Assembly (NCBI GenBank): GCA_031446085.1
Contig: CP132901.1
Span: 389,135 to 453,134 of the forward strand
Direction of reading: 5' to 3'
DNA from: Arsenophonus sp.
GTDB lineage: Bacteria > Pseudomonadota > Gammaproteobacteria > Enterobacterales > Enterobacteriaceae
DNA: 64,000 nucleotides
Position numbers and translations under genes: made by a program. The notes below the pieces were generated by a model. That model did no database searches and was not told the DNA's origin. It saw only the letters and a list, made by a program, of their open reading frames with translations. Of this stretch, positions 11,387-21,485 are shown piece after piece; position 1 is the stretch's first letter; the number at the start of each line of letters is the position of its first letter.

Positions 11387-11810
11387 TACTTTATCTCCAG
11401 CTAAAGGATCAAAAAGTTTACGTAAACGTCTAGGAAGAGGTATTGGATCAGGATCTGGAAAAACATCAGGAAGAGGACATAAAGGACAAAAATCTCGTTC
11501 TGGATATAAAATAAAAAAAGGGTTTGAAGGAGGTCAAATGCCTTTATATAGAAGACTTCCAAAATTTGGTTTTTCTTCACGTAAAAAAAAATTTAAAAAA
11601 ACTATTCGATTATCAGAATGTAATAAAATTAAAGATAAAATTATTAACATTAATATTCTTAAATCTTGGAATATCATTTCAAATTATGTAAAATATGTAA
11701 AAATTATTCTTTCTGGAAAAATAAATAAATCAATTATTCTCCAAGGAATTCATGTAACTAAAGGTGCACGTATTTCTATTGAAAAAGCTGGAGGTAAAAT
11801 TGAGGAGTAA
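11376..11810 (+). CDS. rplO: 50S ribosomal protein L15
   Basis: Late-assembly 50S protein. 144 aa as in E. coli. The Gly/Arg-rich N-terminus ([20 protein letters not shown]) and [18 protein letters not shown] are conserved. GAGGAG inside the end of rpmD serves as ribosome binding site, coupling the two genes. Confidence 0.97.
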   Translation: MKNNTLSPAKGSKSLRKRLGRGIGSGSGKTSGRGHKGQKSRSGYKIKKGFEGGQMPLYRRLPKFGFSSRKKKFKKTIRLSECNKIKDKIININILKSWNIISNYVKYVKIILSGKINKSIILQGIHVTKGARISIEKAGGKIEE

Positions 11811-11813
11811 CCT

Positions 11814-13139
11814 ATGAAAAAAAAACCAGCCTTAGATTTTAATAGTGCTAATGGTGGAATCAAAGAATTAAAAAAGAGATTATTTTTTGTTATTGGAGCA
11901 TTAATAGTATTTCGAATCGGCTCTTTTATCCCTATTCCTGGGATTAACACGACGATATTAACAAAATTGCTTGCAGAACAAAGAGGTACAATCATTGAAA
12001 TGTTCAACATGTTTTCAGGTGGTGCATTAAGTCGTGCTTCTATATTTGCATTAGGAATAATGCCATATATTTCATCATCTATTATTATACAATTACTTAC
12101 AGTTATTCATCCAAAATTATCTGAAATTAAAAAAGAAGGTGAAATAGGACGTAGAAAAATTAATCAATATACAAGATATGGAACATTAATATTATCCATT
12201 TTTCAATCTATAGGCATTTCTATAGGATTTCCAAATATGCAAAAAATGGAAGGTTTAGTTATTAATTTAAACTTTCAATTTTATTTTATTTCTGTTATGA
12301 GTTTAATTACTGGTACAATGTTCTTAATGTGGTTAGGAGAACAGATGACCGAAAGAGGTATAGGTAATGGAATATCTATAATTATTTTTGCAGGAATAGT
12401 AGCAGGATTACCTGAAGCAATAGTACATACAATTGAAGAAATTAAAAAAGGAGAACTACATTTAATTCTATTATTTTTTATAATATGCCTAATTTTCAGT
12501 GTCACTTATTTTGTAGTATTTATGGAAAGAGGACATAGAAGAATTATAGTAAATTATGCAAAACGTCAACAAGGTCATCGTATGTATTCTGCACAGAGCA
12601 CATATTTACCACTTAAAATTAATATGGCAGGTGCAATACCAGCTATTTTCGCTTCTAGCATAATATTATTTCCAGGTACTCTTTCATCTTGGTTTGGAGA
12701 TGGTATTGGATGGAATTGGTTAACTACCATTTCTATGTATTTACAACCAGGACAATTACTTTACATTTTACTTTATGCATTCTCTATCATTTTTTTCTGT
12801 TTTTTTTATACTTCATTAATATTTAATCCTAGAGAAACAGCTGATAATTTAAAAAAATCTGGTGCATTTATACCTGGAATTCGTCCTGGAGCACAAACAG
12901 CAAAATATATTAATAAAATAATGAACGCATTAACTTTGGTTGGAGCAATTTACATTACATTTATTTGTTTAATTCCTGAATTTATGCGTGATGCTATGAA
13001 AGTACCATTTTATTTTGGAGGAACTTCATTACTCATTGTTGTAGTTGTTATCATGGACTTTATGACACAATTGCAAACACTTATGATGTCTAGTCAATAT
13101 GAATCTGTATTAAAAAAAGCTAATCTTAGAGCTAAATAA
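11814..13139 (+). CDS. secY: Preprotein translocase channel subunit SecY
   Basis: Central pore of the SecYEG translocon in the inner membrane. 441 aa (E. coli 443) with ten hydrophobic segments. The first is near residues 23-43, and the plug-region motif [20 protein letters not shown] follows it. Cytoplasmic loop C5 retains [20 protein letters not shown], the SecA/ribosome contact. It starts 4 nt after rplO, coupled to it. Serves Sec export and, with the 4.5S RNA gene at 34231, co-translational insertion. Confidence 0.98.
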   Translation: MKKKPALDFNSANGGIKELKKRLFFVIGALIVFRIGSFIPIPGINTTILTKLLAEQRGTIIEMFNMFSGGALSRASIFALGIMPYISSSIIIQLLTVIHPKLSEIKKEGEIGRRKINQYTRYGTLILSIFQSIGISIGFPNMQKMEGLVINLNFQFYFISVMSLITGTMFLMWLGEQMTERGIGNGISIIIFAGIVAGLPEAIVHTIEEIKKGELHLILLFFIICLIFSVTYFVVFMERGHRRIIVNYAKRQQGHRMYSAQSTYLPLKINMAGAIPAIFASSIILFPGTLSSWFGDGIGWNWLTTISMYLQPGQLLYILLYAFSIIFFCFFYTSLIFNPRETADNLKKSGAFIPGIRPGAQTAKYINKIMNALTLVGAIYITFICLIPEFMRDAMKVPFYFGGTSLLIVVVVIMDFMTQLQTLMMSSQYESVLKKANLRAK

Positions 13140-13159
13140 TCAAAAAATAGAGAATAAAA

Positions 13160-13276
13160 ATGAAAGTAAAAACTTCTGTTAAGAAAATGTGTCGTCATTG
13201 CAAAATTATTAAACGCAAAGGAGTTATCAGAGTAATATGTCTTGTGCAACCAAAACATAAACAACGTCAAGGATAA
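13160..13276 (+). CDS. rpmJ: 50S ribosomal protein L36
   Basis: Very short gene (38 codons). The product starts [20 protein letters not shown] and ends QPKHKQRQG, matching E. coli L36 at most positions. Zinc ligands Cys11, Cys14, Cys27 and His33 are all present. Located between secY and rpsM as in E. coli, where it is the last spc gene. Confidence 0.95.
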   Translation: MKVKTSVKKMCRHCKIIKRKGVIRVICLVQPKHKQRQG

Positions 13277-13322
13277 AATAATAAAAATAACTTTCAAAAA
13301 ATATAAAATTTAAGGAAAAAAA

Positions 13323-13679
13323 ATGACTCGTATAGCAGGAATTAATATTCCTGAAAATAAACAAACTTTAATTGCATTAACAACAATATACGGAATAGGA
13401 AAAGCTCGTTCTAAAAAAATATGTCAAATCACTGGAATTGATAAAGAGAAAAAAATTAAAAGTTTAAACAAAAAAGAAATAGAAATGTTACGTAAAGAAG
13501 TAATGAAATACATTATAGAAGGTGATTTACGTCGTGAAGTTAGTCTCAATATTAAACACTTAATAGATATTGGATGTTATCGTGGATTACGTCATAGAAA
13601 AAATTTACCAGTTAGAGGACAAAGAACTAAAACAAATGCAAGAACTTGTAAAGGACCTAAAAGAATAGTAAAAAAATGA
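13323..13679 (+). CDS. rpsM: 30S ribosomal protein S13
   Basis: Head protein that contacts the P-site tRNA and forms intersubunit bridges. 118 aa as in E. coli. N-terminus [14 protein letters not shown] and C-terminus [20 protein letters not shown] are conserved. First gene of the alpha operon (rpsM-rpsK-rpsD-rpoA-rplQ). The 46-bp gap to rpmJ has an AAGGAAAAAA ribosome binding site but no evident promoter. Confidence 0.97.
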   Translation: MTRIAGINIPENKQTLIALTTIYGIGKARSKKICQITGIDKEKKIKSLNKKEIEMLRKEVMKYIIEGDLRREVSLNIKHLIDIGCYRGLRHRKNLPVRGQRTKTNARTCKGPKRIVKK

Positions 13680-13722
13680 AAAAAATTTTTTATTTTTAAA
13701 CAATTTAAGGATTTGAAACATT

Positions 13723-14112
13723 ATGATAAAATCAAATGCTAATCCAACAAAAAAAATTAAAAAAAATATTTTAGATGGAATAGCACATATTCATGCTTCA
13801 TTCAATAATACAATTATTACTATTACAGATCGTCAAGGAAACACATTAAGTTGGGCAACATCAGGAGGATCTGGTTTTAGAGGATCTAGAAAATCAACAC
13901 CATTTGCTGCTCAAATTGCTGCAGAACGTTGTGCTGAAAAAATAAAAAAATATGGAATAAAAAATTTAGAAGTTATGGTAAAAGGACCAGGTCCAGGCAG
14001 AGAATCTAGCATAAGAGCTTTAAATGCAGCTGGTTTTAAAATTACAAATATTATAGATGTTACACCTATACCACACAATGGATGTCGACCTCCAAAAAAA
14101 CGTCGTGTGTAA
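13723..14112 (+). CDS. rpsK: 30S ribosomal protein S11
   Basis: Platform protein near the E site and Shine-Dalgarno helix. 129 aa as in E. coli. Conserved blocks are [20 protein letters not shown] and the C-terminal [13 protein letters not shown]. Alpha-operon context. Confidence 0.98.
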   Translation: MIKSNANPTKKIKKNILDGIAHIHASFNNTIITITDRQGNTLSWATSGGSGFRGSRKSTPFAAQIAAERCAEKIKKYGIKNLEVMVKGPGPGRESSIRALNAAGFKITNIIDVTPIPHNGCRPPKKRRV

Positions 14113-14144
14113 AAATAATTAAAAATTGGAGATTAATAAATAGA

Positions 14145-14765
14145 ATGGCAAAATATTTAGGACCAAAATTAAAACTAAGTCGTCGTGAAAATACAAATCT
14201 TTTTCTCAAATCTTCAATACGTTCTATAGAAACAAAATGTAAATTAGGACAAGCTCCGGGTCAACATGGAGCTAGAAAAAAAAGATTATCAGAATATGGA
14301 ATACAATTAAGGGAAAAACAAAAAGCGCGTCGCATATATGGAATTATGGAAAAACCATTTCATAACTATTATAAAAAAGCAAGTAAATTAAAAGGAAACA
14401 CTGGAAAAAATCTTCTACATTTATTAGAATCTCGCTTAGATAACGTAGTATATCGTATGGGCTTTGGAACTACTAGAGCAGAAGCAAGACAAATTGTAAA
14501 CCATAAATCAATTATGGTTAATAATAAAGTAGTTAATATACCATCATATCAAATATCAATCAATGATACAATTTGTATTAGAGAAAAAGCGAAAAAACAA
14601 TTAAGAATTAAAGCTTCTTTAGAACTCAGTGAACAAATTGAAAAACCAAAATGGATTGAAATAGACATGAAAAAAATGAAAGGTATTTTTAAAAATATTC
14701 CAGATCGTAGTGATTTTTCTGCTGATATCAATGAAAATTTAATAATTGAACTTTATTCTAAATAA
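14145..14765 (+). CDS. rpsD: 30S ribosomal protein S4
   Basis: 16S assembly initiator and alpha-operon repressor in E. coli. The ATG at 14145 gives 206 aa, exactly the E. coli length, and the family N-terminus [15 protein letters not shown]. An in-frame ATG at 14082 would add 21 unrelated residues overlapping rpsK, so it is rejected. The S4 RNA-binding domain and C-terminal ERSDFS-like segment ([20 protein letters not shown]) are conserved. Confidence 0.97.
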   Translation: MAKYLGPKLKLSRRENTNLFLKSSIRSIETKCKLGQAPGQHGARKKRLSEYGIQLREKQKARRIYGIMEKPFHNYYKKASKLKGNTGKNLLHLLESRLDNVVYRMGFGTTRAEARQIVNHKSIMVNNKVVNIPSYQISINDTICIREKAKKQLRIKASLELSEQIEKPKWIEIDMKKMKGIFKNIPDRSDFSADINENLIIELYSK

Positions 14766-14791
14766 AAATAATCAGACTAAAGTGGGGAAAT

Positions 14792-15784
14792 ATGCAGAAT
14801 AACATAAAGGAATTTCTTAGACCAAGATTAGTAAACATAGAAAAAATCAATATTAAATATGCTAAAGTTACACTTGAACCATTAGAAAGAGGTTTTGGAC
14901 ATACATTAGGAAATGCATTACGTCGTATTTTACTCTCATCCATGCCAGGATGTGCAGTAACAGAAGTAGAAATTGATGGAATACTTCATGAATATAGTAC
15001 TAAAGAAGGAATACAAGAAGACATTTTAGAAATTTTGCTTAATCTAAAAAAATTAGCAGTTACAATACACGAAAAAAATGAAGCACTTTTAACTTTAAAA
15101 AAAAATGGAATTGGTCCAGTTACTGGATTAGATATCACATTAAATAATGATGTAAAAATTTTTAATCCAAAACATATAATATGTAATTTAACTAATGAAA
15201 ATGCAGTCATCGATATGAAAATAAAAGTTAAACGTGGTAGAGGATACGTTCCAGCTTCATCACAAATACATTCAGAATTAGATTCTAGGCCAATTGGTAG
15301 ACTATTATTGGATGCATGTTATAGCCCTGTAAAAAGAATATCTTACAGTGTTGAAGCTACAAGAGTAGAACAAAGAACAGACTTAGATAAATTAATCATA
15401 GAAATTGAAACTAATGGAACTATTCTTCCAGAAGAAGCAATTAGAAAAGCAGCAACTATTTTATCAGAACAATTAGAATCTTTTGTTGATCTACGCGATA
15501 TCAAAAAAGTAGAAATTAAAGAAGAAAAACCTGATTTTTCACCAATTTTATTAAATTCTGTTGATGATTTAGAATTAACAGTCAGATCAGCAAACTGTTT
15601 AAAAACAGAATCAATTCATTACATTGGAGACTTAGTACAAAGAAGTGAAATAGAATTACTTAAAACTCCAAATTTAGGAAAAAAATCTTTAACTGAAATT
15701 AAAGATGTTTTAGCAACAAAAGGATTATCACTAGGAATGAAAATAAAAAATTGGCCACCAAAAAAACAAATTTTAAATAAATAA
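14792..15784 (+). CDS. rpoA: RNA polymerase alpha subunit
   Basis: Assembly scaffold of RNA polymerase. 330 aa (E. coli 329). The N-terminal dimerisation domain keeps [20 protein letters not shown]. The C-terminal domain keeps [18 protein letters not shown], with the DNA-contacting Arg equivalent to E. coli R265, and [18 protein letters not shown]-element recognition and activator contact therefore remain possible. Fourth gene of the alpha operon; GTGGGGA upstream is an unusually G-rich ribosome binding site for this window. Confidence 0.98.
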   Translation: MQNNIKEFLRPRLVNIEKINIKYAKVTLEPLERGFGHTLGNALRRILLSSMPGCAVTEVEIDGILHEYSTKEGIQEDILEILLNLKKLAVTIHEKNEALLTLKKNGIGPVTGLDITLNNDVKIFNPKHIICNLTNENAVIDMKIKVKRGRGYVPASSQIHSELDSRPIGRLLLDACYSPVKRISYSVEATRVEQRTDLDKLIIEIETNGTILPEEAIRKAATILSEQLESFVDLRDIKKVEIKEEKPDFSPILLNSVDDLELTVRSANCLKTESIHYIGDLVQRSEIELLKTPNLGKKSLTEIKDVLATKGLSLGMKIKNWPPKKQILNK

Positions 15785-15802
15785 AAAATAAGGAAAAATT
15801 AC

Positions 15803-16183
15803 ATGCGACATCGAAAAAAAGGACGAAGACTAAACAAAAATAATAGTCATAGAAAATCCATGTTTAGAAATATGATTTCTTCATTAATTCAACATGAAAT
15901 TATAAAAACAACAGTTCCAAAAGCAAAAGAATTAAAACGTATCATAGAACCATTAATTACAAAATCTAAAATAGATAATGTTTCAAATCGTAGATTGATT
16001 TTCTCAAAATTAGTAAATAAGATATCTGTATCTAAATTATTTAACTACATATCTCCGAGATTTAAATTACAATCTGGTGGATACACTAGAATTATAAAAT
16101 GCGGATTTAGAAAAGGAGACAATGCACATATGGCATATATTGAATTGATAAATCGGAAAAAATTAAAATATGACAAAAAATAA
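15803..16183 (+). CDS. rplQ: 50S ribosomal protein L17
   Basis: Tunnel-exit protein. 126 aa (E. coli 127), N-terminus [20 protein letters not shown]. Last gene of the alpha operon. Its stop is only 3 nt from the stop of the converging trkA; in E. coli several genes lie between these two, so a deletion has brought them tail to tail. Confidence 0.97.
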   Translation: MRHRKKGRRLNKNNSHRKSMFRNMISSLIQHEIIKTTVPKAKELKRIIEPLITKSKIDNVSNRRLIFSKLVNKISVSKLFNYISPRFKLQSGGYTRIIKCGFRKGDNAHMAYIELINRKKLKYDKK

Positions 16184-16186
16184 AAA

Positions 16187-17572
16187 CTATAAAAAAAATG
16201 GACTAGGCTGAAAAATTTTTTCTACTTCATGAACATTTTTTTTATCAGTTAAAAACATAATTACATGATCTCCTTCAGATATAATACAATTTTTATTTGC
16301 AATAATAACTTTTTCGTTTCTAACTATTGCACCAATAATGACACCAAACGGTAATTTAATATCTTGAATATTTTTACCAACAACTTTTGAAGTATTAATA
16401 TCACCATGAGCAATCGCTTCCATTGCTTCAGCAACACCTTTTCTTAATGAAGAAACACTTATTATGTCAGCTTTACGAATATGTCTTAATAATGCCGAAA
16501 TAGTCTCTTGTTGTGGAGAAATTGCTATATCTATAGCATCACCTTGAACCAAATCTACATAAGCAGAACGTTGAATAAGCACCATCACTTTTTTTGCACC
16601 CATTTTTTTTGCAAGCATACCAGACATAATATTTGCTTCATCATCATTTGTTAATGCTATAAATGCATCAATTTGATCAACATGTTCTTCAGATAATAAC
16701 TCTTGGTCAGATGCATCTCCATAAAACACTATAGTATTATTTAAAAATTTTGCTAATTCTTGAGCTCTTTTTTGATCATGCTCAATTAACTTAACAACAT
16801 AATTTTTTTCTAATTTTTTAGCTAATCCTGCACCTATGTTCCCACCACCCACAATCATGATTTTTTTATATGGTTTTTCTAGTTGTTGCAATTCACTCAT
16901 AACAGTACGAATATGTTCTGTTTCGACAATAAAAAAAATTTCATCTCCTACTTCAATAATAGTAGATCCTTCAGGAATAATTGCTCTATCATGACGGAAA
17001 ATAGCAGCAATTCTTGCGTCTATATGTGGTAAATGTTCTCGTAAATTAGAAATTGAATTACCAACAAGAGAACCACCATAATAAGCATTAGTTGCCACAA
17101 CACTAACCTTACCATTTGCAAAATTTGCAACTTGAAATGCACCAGGATACTGAATTAATTTATAAATATAGTCAATAACCAATTGTTCCGGAGAAATAAG
17201 ATAATCAATAGATATATGTGATGGACTAAAAAGTTTTCTATTTTTTTTAATGTATTCCGAAGCGCGTATTCTAGCAATCTTATTAGGAACATTAAATAAA
17301 AAAGAAGATATTTGACAAGCAATCATATTTACTTCATCCGAATTAGTAACAGCAATTAACATATCTGCATCGTGTGCTCCGGCTTCTTTTAAAATATTAG
17401 GATATGAACCATATCCATTAATAATTTTTAAATCTAATTTATCTTGTAAATAATTTAATCGATTACTATCAATATCAACAACAGTAATATCATTATTTTC
17501 ATTAATTAAATTTTCAGCAAGACTTTCACCAATTTGTCCAGCACCTAATATAATTATTTTCACTATTTTCAA
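16187..17572 (-). CDS. trkA: Trk potassium uptake regulatory NAD-binding protein TrkA
   Basis: Peripheral cytoplasmic gating subunit of the Trk K+ uptake system; needs a TrkH/TrkG membrane partner encoded elsewhere. 461 aa (E. coli 458) with two tandem RCK halves. Each has a Rossmann motif: [13 protein letters not shown] near residue 10 and [13 protein letters not shown] near residue 242. TrkA-C domains follow each. It lies in the E. coli block def-fmt-(rsmB)-trkA, with rsmB missing here. A strong hairpin terminator separates it from fmt, so it should have its own promoter in 17573-17640. Confidence 0.95.
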   Translation of the reverse strand: MKIVKIIILGAGQIGESLAENLINENNDITVVDIDSNRLNYLQDKLDLKIINGYGSYPNILKEAGAHDADMLIAVTNSDEVNMIACQISSFLFNVPNKIARIRASEYIKKNRKLFSPSHISIDYLISPEQLVIDYIYKLIQYPGAFQVANFANGKVSVVATNAYYGGSLVGNSISNLREHLPHIDARIAAIFRHDRAIIPEGSTIIEVGDEIFFIVETEHIRTVMSELQQLEKPYKKIMIVGGGNIGAGLAKKLEKNYVVKLIEHDQKRAQELAKFLNNTIVFYGDASDQELLSEEHVDQIDAFIALTNDDEANIMSGMLAKKMGAKKVMVLIQRSAYVDLVQGDAIDIAISPQQETISALLRHIRKADIISVSSLRKGVAEAMEAIAHGDINTSKVVGKNIQDIKLPFGVIIGAIVRNEKVIIANKNCIISEGDHVIMFLTDKKNVHEVEKIFQPSPFFL

Positions 17573-17640
17573 AATTTAAAATTAACTATTATCAATATAA
17601 TAAGATAAGTAACATATTTATTATTTAAAACAAAATTTTT

Positions 17641-17679
17641 TTAAAAAAATAAAATCATTTATTTTTAATAAATGATTTT
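17641..17679 (-). terminator. Rho-independent terminator downstream of fmt
   Basis: Positions 17651-17663 and 17667-17679 form a perfect 13-bp stem with a 3-nt loop. On the minus strand it begins 4 nt after the fmt stop and is followed by seven consecutive T (plus-strand A run 17643-17649). It ends the leftward def-fmt transcript and takes the place occupied by rsmB in E. coli. Confidence 0.75.
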
Positions 17680-17683
17680 ATAT

Positions 17684-18625
17684 TTATAAAATCATTCCAG
17701 GATAAAAAATATCGTAACGAGAATTTAAAAAACTTTTTACAGACATTATTCTTTTTCCGGAAGGTTGTAATTTGATAATTTCTAATATTCCATTTCCAGT
17801 TATTATTTGTATTCCATTTTTATCTACTTTTATAACTGTACCAGGAGATAAATCAAAATTACAATTTATAACATTTGCTTGTAAAACTTTAATATTTTCA
17901 TTATTATAAATGAAATAACTTTTAGGCCATAATATAAACGCTCTAATAGCCCTTTCTATTTGCTTTGCTGAAAAATTCCAATTAATTAATGCTTCTTTTT
18001 TTTTAATTTTTTTAGCATATTTAACGAAATTATTATTTTGTTTTTTTTCTATTAAAAAACCTGAATGTAATAAATGAATCGTCTTTAATAATGCATCTTT
18101 TCCAATTTTAATAAGTTTTTGAGATAGACTTAAAGTAGTATCATTTGTTTTTATAAAACATTTTTTTTGATATACAATATTTCCGCTATCAACATTACTA
18201 TTCATTTTAATAATAGTAATTCCTGTTTCTTTATCTCCAGATAAAATAGCACGTTGAATTGGTGCTGCTCCTCTCCAACGAGGTAATAATGACGCATGTA
18301 GATTTAAACAACCTATTTTAGGAATATTTAAAATATTTTTTGGAAAAATTAATCCATATGCTACTACAATAATTAAATCTATATCAAAAGAATGTATCCA
18401 AGAAACAAAATAATGATCATTTAATGAAATTGGTTGTATTAACTGAATATTTGCTTTTTTAGCTATTATTTTTACAGGATTAAATATTTTTCTTTTTTTA
18501 CGACTTAAAAAATTATCTGGCTGTGTTATAATTCCAATAATTTTATATTTTTTTAATAAAAATTCTAAACAACTAGCAGAAAAAAAAGTAGTTCCAGCAA
18601 AAACTATGTTTAAATATTTTTTCAT
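17684..18625 (-). CDS. fmt: Methionyl-tRNA formyltransferase
   Basis: Formylates initiator Met-tRNA using 10-formyl-tetrahydrofolate. 313 aa (E. coli 315). The catalytic block LHASLLPRWRGAAPIQRAIL near residue 108 is intact, as is the downstream DSGNIVYQK. The C-terminal OB-like tRNA-binding domain is present but more divergent. Follows def by 19 nt, forming the classic def-fmt pair that adds and removes the formyl group. Confidence 0.96.
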   Translation of the reverse strand: MKKYLNIVFAGTTFFSASCLEFLLKKYKIIGIITQPDNFLSRKKRKIFNPVKIIAKKANIQLIQPISLNDHYFVSWIHSFDIDLIIVVAYGLIFPKNILNIPKIGCLNLHASLLPRWRGAAPIQRAILSGDKETGITIIKMNSNVDSGNIVYQKKCFIKTNDTTLSLSQKLIKIGKDALLKTIHLLHSGFLIEKKQNNNFVKYAKKIKKKEALINWNFSAKQIERAIRAFILWPKSYFIYNNENIKVLQANVINCNFDLSPGTVIKVDKNGIQIITGNGILEIIKLQPSGKRIMSVKSFLNSRYDIFYPGMIL

Positions 18626-18644
18626 AAAAATAAAATATTTTTAA

Positions 18645-19160
18645 CTAAAATATATTTTTTTCTTTTAATTTTTTTAATCGAAGCATTTTTTTATAAATTT
18701 GATTTTTATAAAACTTTGAAAGATAATCAATAAATAAAATACCATTTAAGTGATCAACTTCATGCTGAAAACAAATTGATAATAATCCATCAGTTGAAAT
18801 TTCCACTTTTTCTCCTTTAATGTTTAATCCAACAATTTTAATATTTTTTGAACGAGGTACAAAAATCTGTTCTCCAGGAATAGATAAACAACCTTCTTGA
18901 ATACCAGTTTTTCCATTTTTTTTTAATATCATTGGATTAATAATAACTATACCTTCTGTACGAGTAGCAGATATATCTACAACAATTATTCTTAAATTAA
19001 TATTAACTTGAGTAGCTGCTAATCCGATACCTTCTTTTTCATACATAGTATCTAACATATCATGTACATTTTTTTTTATTGTAGAATCTATTCTTTTTAC
19101 AATTTTAGCTTTCAAACGAAGATTATTATCCGGATACATTAATATATTGAGTATAGACAT
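18645..19160 (-). CDS. def: Peptide deformylase
   Basis: Metal-dependent removal of the N-formyl group from nascent proteins. 171 aa (E. coli 169). All three motifs are present: GIGLAATQVN near residue 44, EGCLSIPGE with the metal-binding Cys, and QHEVDHLNG with the two His ligands and catalytic Glu. First gene of def-fmt. Confidence 0.97.
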   Translation of the reverse strand: MSILNILMYPDNNLRLKAKIVKRIDSTIKKNVHDMLDTMYEKEGIGLAATQVNINLRIIVVDISATRTEGIVIINPMILKKNGKTGIQEGCLSIPGEQIFVPRSKNIKIVGLNIKGEKVEISTDGLLSICFQHEVDHLNGILFIDYLSKFYKNQIYKKMLRLKKLKEKNIF

Positions 19161-19230
19161 AAATTATTATCTGTTAATAATATTTTTTTTTACATATAAA
19201 TTTATCACAAAAAAATAAAGTATTCCTCAA

Positions 19231-19905
19231 TTATTTTTTTATAAATAATTCATTTTTTCTAATATAACAAAAAATTGAATATGGGATTTTATAATAATAA
19301 TTTTGATTTTGAATTTTTAAATTTCTAATTTCTGTACTGGAAATATTACATAACGTTTTTTTGTCATATAAATATATTTTTCCAAAAGGAAGAAAATAAA
19401 ATATATTAATGTCAAAAATTTGATTTTTTTTGATCCAACATTTAATTTCTTGATTAAAATCATATTTTTTTTTATATCTTGGAAATACGAATAAATGACA
19501 AAAATTTAAAATACATTCCCATTCTATCCATTTATTAATAGACTCAAGTGAATCAGATCCAAGTATAAAAATTAATGATTGATTAAAACCATATTTTTTA
19601 CGATAAAAAAATAATGTTTCTATAATAGAATAATGTTTATGAAAAACAATTTTAAAAAAATTTTTATCAACATATGGATTAAAATTTTTAATTCCAAGTT
19701 GAATCATTTTTATTCTATGTTCTATATTTTCTATAATATTAATACAGCGATACCAAGGTTTATAATTAGGAAGAAATATAATTTGTTTAAATCTTATCAT
19801 TTTTATTACTTTATTAATAATATTTAAATGCCCATAATGTATAGGGTTAAAAGTACCTCCAAAAATACCAAAAACATCAAAAACTTTAATTTTATTTTTA
19901 ATCAT
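19231..19905 (-). CDS. nadD: Nicotinate-mononucleotide adenylyltransferase
   Basis: Joins ATP and nicotinate mononucleotide to give deamido-NAD. 224 aa (E. coli 213). The nucleotidyltransferase motif GGTFNPIHYGHL is near residue 16, with FILGSDSLESI in the middle and NISSTEIRNL near the end. Overlaps holA by 8 nt, preserving the E. coli order leuS-lptE-holA-nadD. Confidence 0.95.
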   Translation of the reverse strand: MIKNKIKVFDVFGIFGGTFNPIHYGHLNIINKVIKMIRFKQIIFLPNYKPWYRCINIIENIEHRIKMIQLGIKNFNPYVDKNFFKIVFHKHYSIIETLFFYRKKYGFNQSLIFILGSDSLESINKWIEWECILNFCHLFVFPRYKKKYDFNQEIKCWIKKNQIFDINIFYFLPFGKIYLYDKKTLCNISSTEIRNLKIQNQNYYYKIPYSIFCYIRKNELFIKK

Positions 19906-20926
19906 AAATAAAAAATGCAGGTATTTTTTTTTTATTTGAAAACAGTAATGATAATATTTCTAATTTTCTCCAGACCATATTAGAATCAAAATATATGTTT
20001 AATTCAGATTGAATTAATATTTTTAATATTAAATTTAATTTCTCTAAAGACAATCTTTTTATTGAATGAATAATTAATGATTCAGATATTAAATAATAAT
20101 CATATTCTGTTAATATTTTTTTTAATTTCAAAAAATTATTTGTATTTTTAAAATCAATAATTAATATTATTATATTTTGAATAATTCTTAATAAACTTTT
20201 TAAAGAAGTTTTATTTTTCTGAATTTTTTTTAAAATTAACCAACTACCTTTCATGTCACCTAACAATAATGCACGAATCCAATGAAAAGGAGTAAAACAA
20301 AAAAAATTAATTTCTAAATCTTTTTTTATTCGAGATAATTTTATTATTCCATCTGGATAAACTATTTTAAAATAGTATAAAAACTGTTGTAATTTAAATA
20401 AATTTCTTTGATATAAATAAAAAAATAATCTATCTACATTTTGTTCTAATTTCAATGACATATCTTCAACTTTTTTAACTAACCATTGTGAAAATCGAAA
20501 ATAATTTTCAAAATAATTACACACTATATATATCATATTATTCGAATTATTTTTTAATAAATCACTATCTTTTTTTAATTTAAAACCATAAATTATTAAA
20601 AAAATATTTTTATTAATATGATTCATTAAAAATAACAATTCCTTTTCTACTAATTTGTTTAAATCACCATTGGTAATTTTTAAAATTATAATTTTATTAG
20701 AATAAAATAGATCTCGATTTGTCATTAAAGAAAAAATTTTAGGCCAATTAGTATCATCTTGTATATCGAATTTAAAAATTTGTTTAATTCCAAATAATTG
20801 AAGTTTTTTAACAATTTTTTTAATAGAATCATGTATTAAAAAAATATCATTACCAAATAAAAAATAAATTAAACAATTATCTCTATTTAATCGTATATCA
20901 AAAGTTTCTGGATAAAAATATATCAT
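19898..20926 (-). CDS. holA: DNA polymerase III delta subunit
   Basis: Opens the beta sliding clamp as the wrench of the clamp loader; partners include DnaX (24263) in this window. 342 aa (E. coli 343). Sequence conservation is low, but N-terminal LIYFLFGNDIFLIHDSIKKI, the length and the position between lptE and nadD identify it. Rich in Ile/Lys/Asn/Phe from AT drift. Confidence 0.9.
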   Translation of the reverse strand: MIYFYPETFDIRLNRDNCLIYFLFGNDIFLIHDSIKKIVKKLQLFGIKQIFKFDIQDDTNWPKIFSLMTNRDLFYSNKIIILKITNGDLNKLVEKELLFLMNHINKNIFLIIYGFKLKKDSDLLKNNSNNMIYIVCNYFENYFRFSQWLVKKVEDMSLKLEQNVDRLFFYLYQRNLFKLQQFLYYFKIVYPDGIIKLSRIKKDLEINFFCFTPFHWIRALLLGDMKGSWLILKKIQKNKTSLKSLLRIIQNIIILIIDFKNTNNFLKLKKILTEYDYYLISESLIIHSIKRLSLEKLNLILKILIQSELNIYFDSNMVWRKLEILSLLFSNKKKIPAFFIYD

Positions 20927-20964
20927 ATATTAATCATATTTTTAAAAATATACTTGTGAAAAAA

Positions 20965-21480
20965 TTATGAATTTTCATGTATTAACAATAACTTACGAAA
21001 TAAATGATGACCAACATTTTTACATAATTCTTTTTTTAATAATTCTTCTTTAATATCCTTTTTAAAGCTGTCAAATTCATCATTAAAAAGGTTAGATGTT
21101 TCAAATATTTTTAATAAATAATTTATTTTATTTGGAAATATAAGATTAATAATAACAGTTAATGTTAATTCTTTTTCTATTCCATTTCCATAATAATCAT
21201 TTGATATTATTTTATCATCATAAAAAATATTAATAATCTTAATTACAGGTATATTATCTTTATATTTTTGATAATCATGGAAATTAACTACATCTATATT
21301 ATATAAATATAATATTTCTTTAATTGTCATTTCCAATAAACCATAAGGATCATCACTTATTAATTTAATTTTCTTTATATTTAAAGGAATATTTTTTTGA
21401 AAATCAATCACATTGATATGACAATTTGAGATAAAAAAGATGCCAAAAAAATAAAAAATTTTTAAAAAATATTGAATCAC
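20965..21480 (-). CDS. lptE: LPS-assembly lipoprotein LptE (RlpB)
   Basis: Outer-membrane lipoprotein that plugs LptD and helps insert LPS. 171 aa (E. coli 193), shortened mainly at the C-terminus. A hydrophobic signal of about 18 residues ends FFISNC, a weak lipobox with Asn before Cys rather than Gly/Ala. The SDDPYGLLEMTIKEIL segment aligns with the family. Position directly after leuS is as in E. coli. Its survival fits the LPS genes at 34459-38725. Confidence 0.85.
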   Translation of the reverse strand: MIQYFLKIFYFFGIFFISNCHINVIDFQKNIPLNIKKIKLISDDPYGLLEMTIKEILYLYNIDVVNFHDYQKYKDNIPVIKIINIFYDDKIISNDYYGNGIEKELTLTVIINLIFPNKINYLLKIFETSNLFNDEFDSFKKDIKEELLKKELCKNVGHHLFRKLLLIHENS

Positions 21481-21485
21481 AATAT

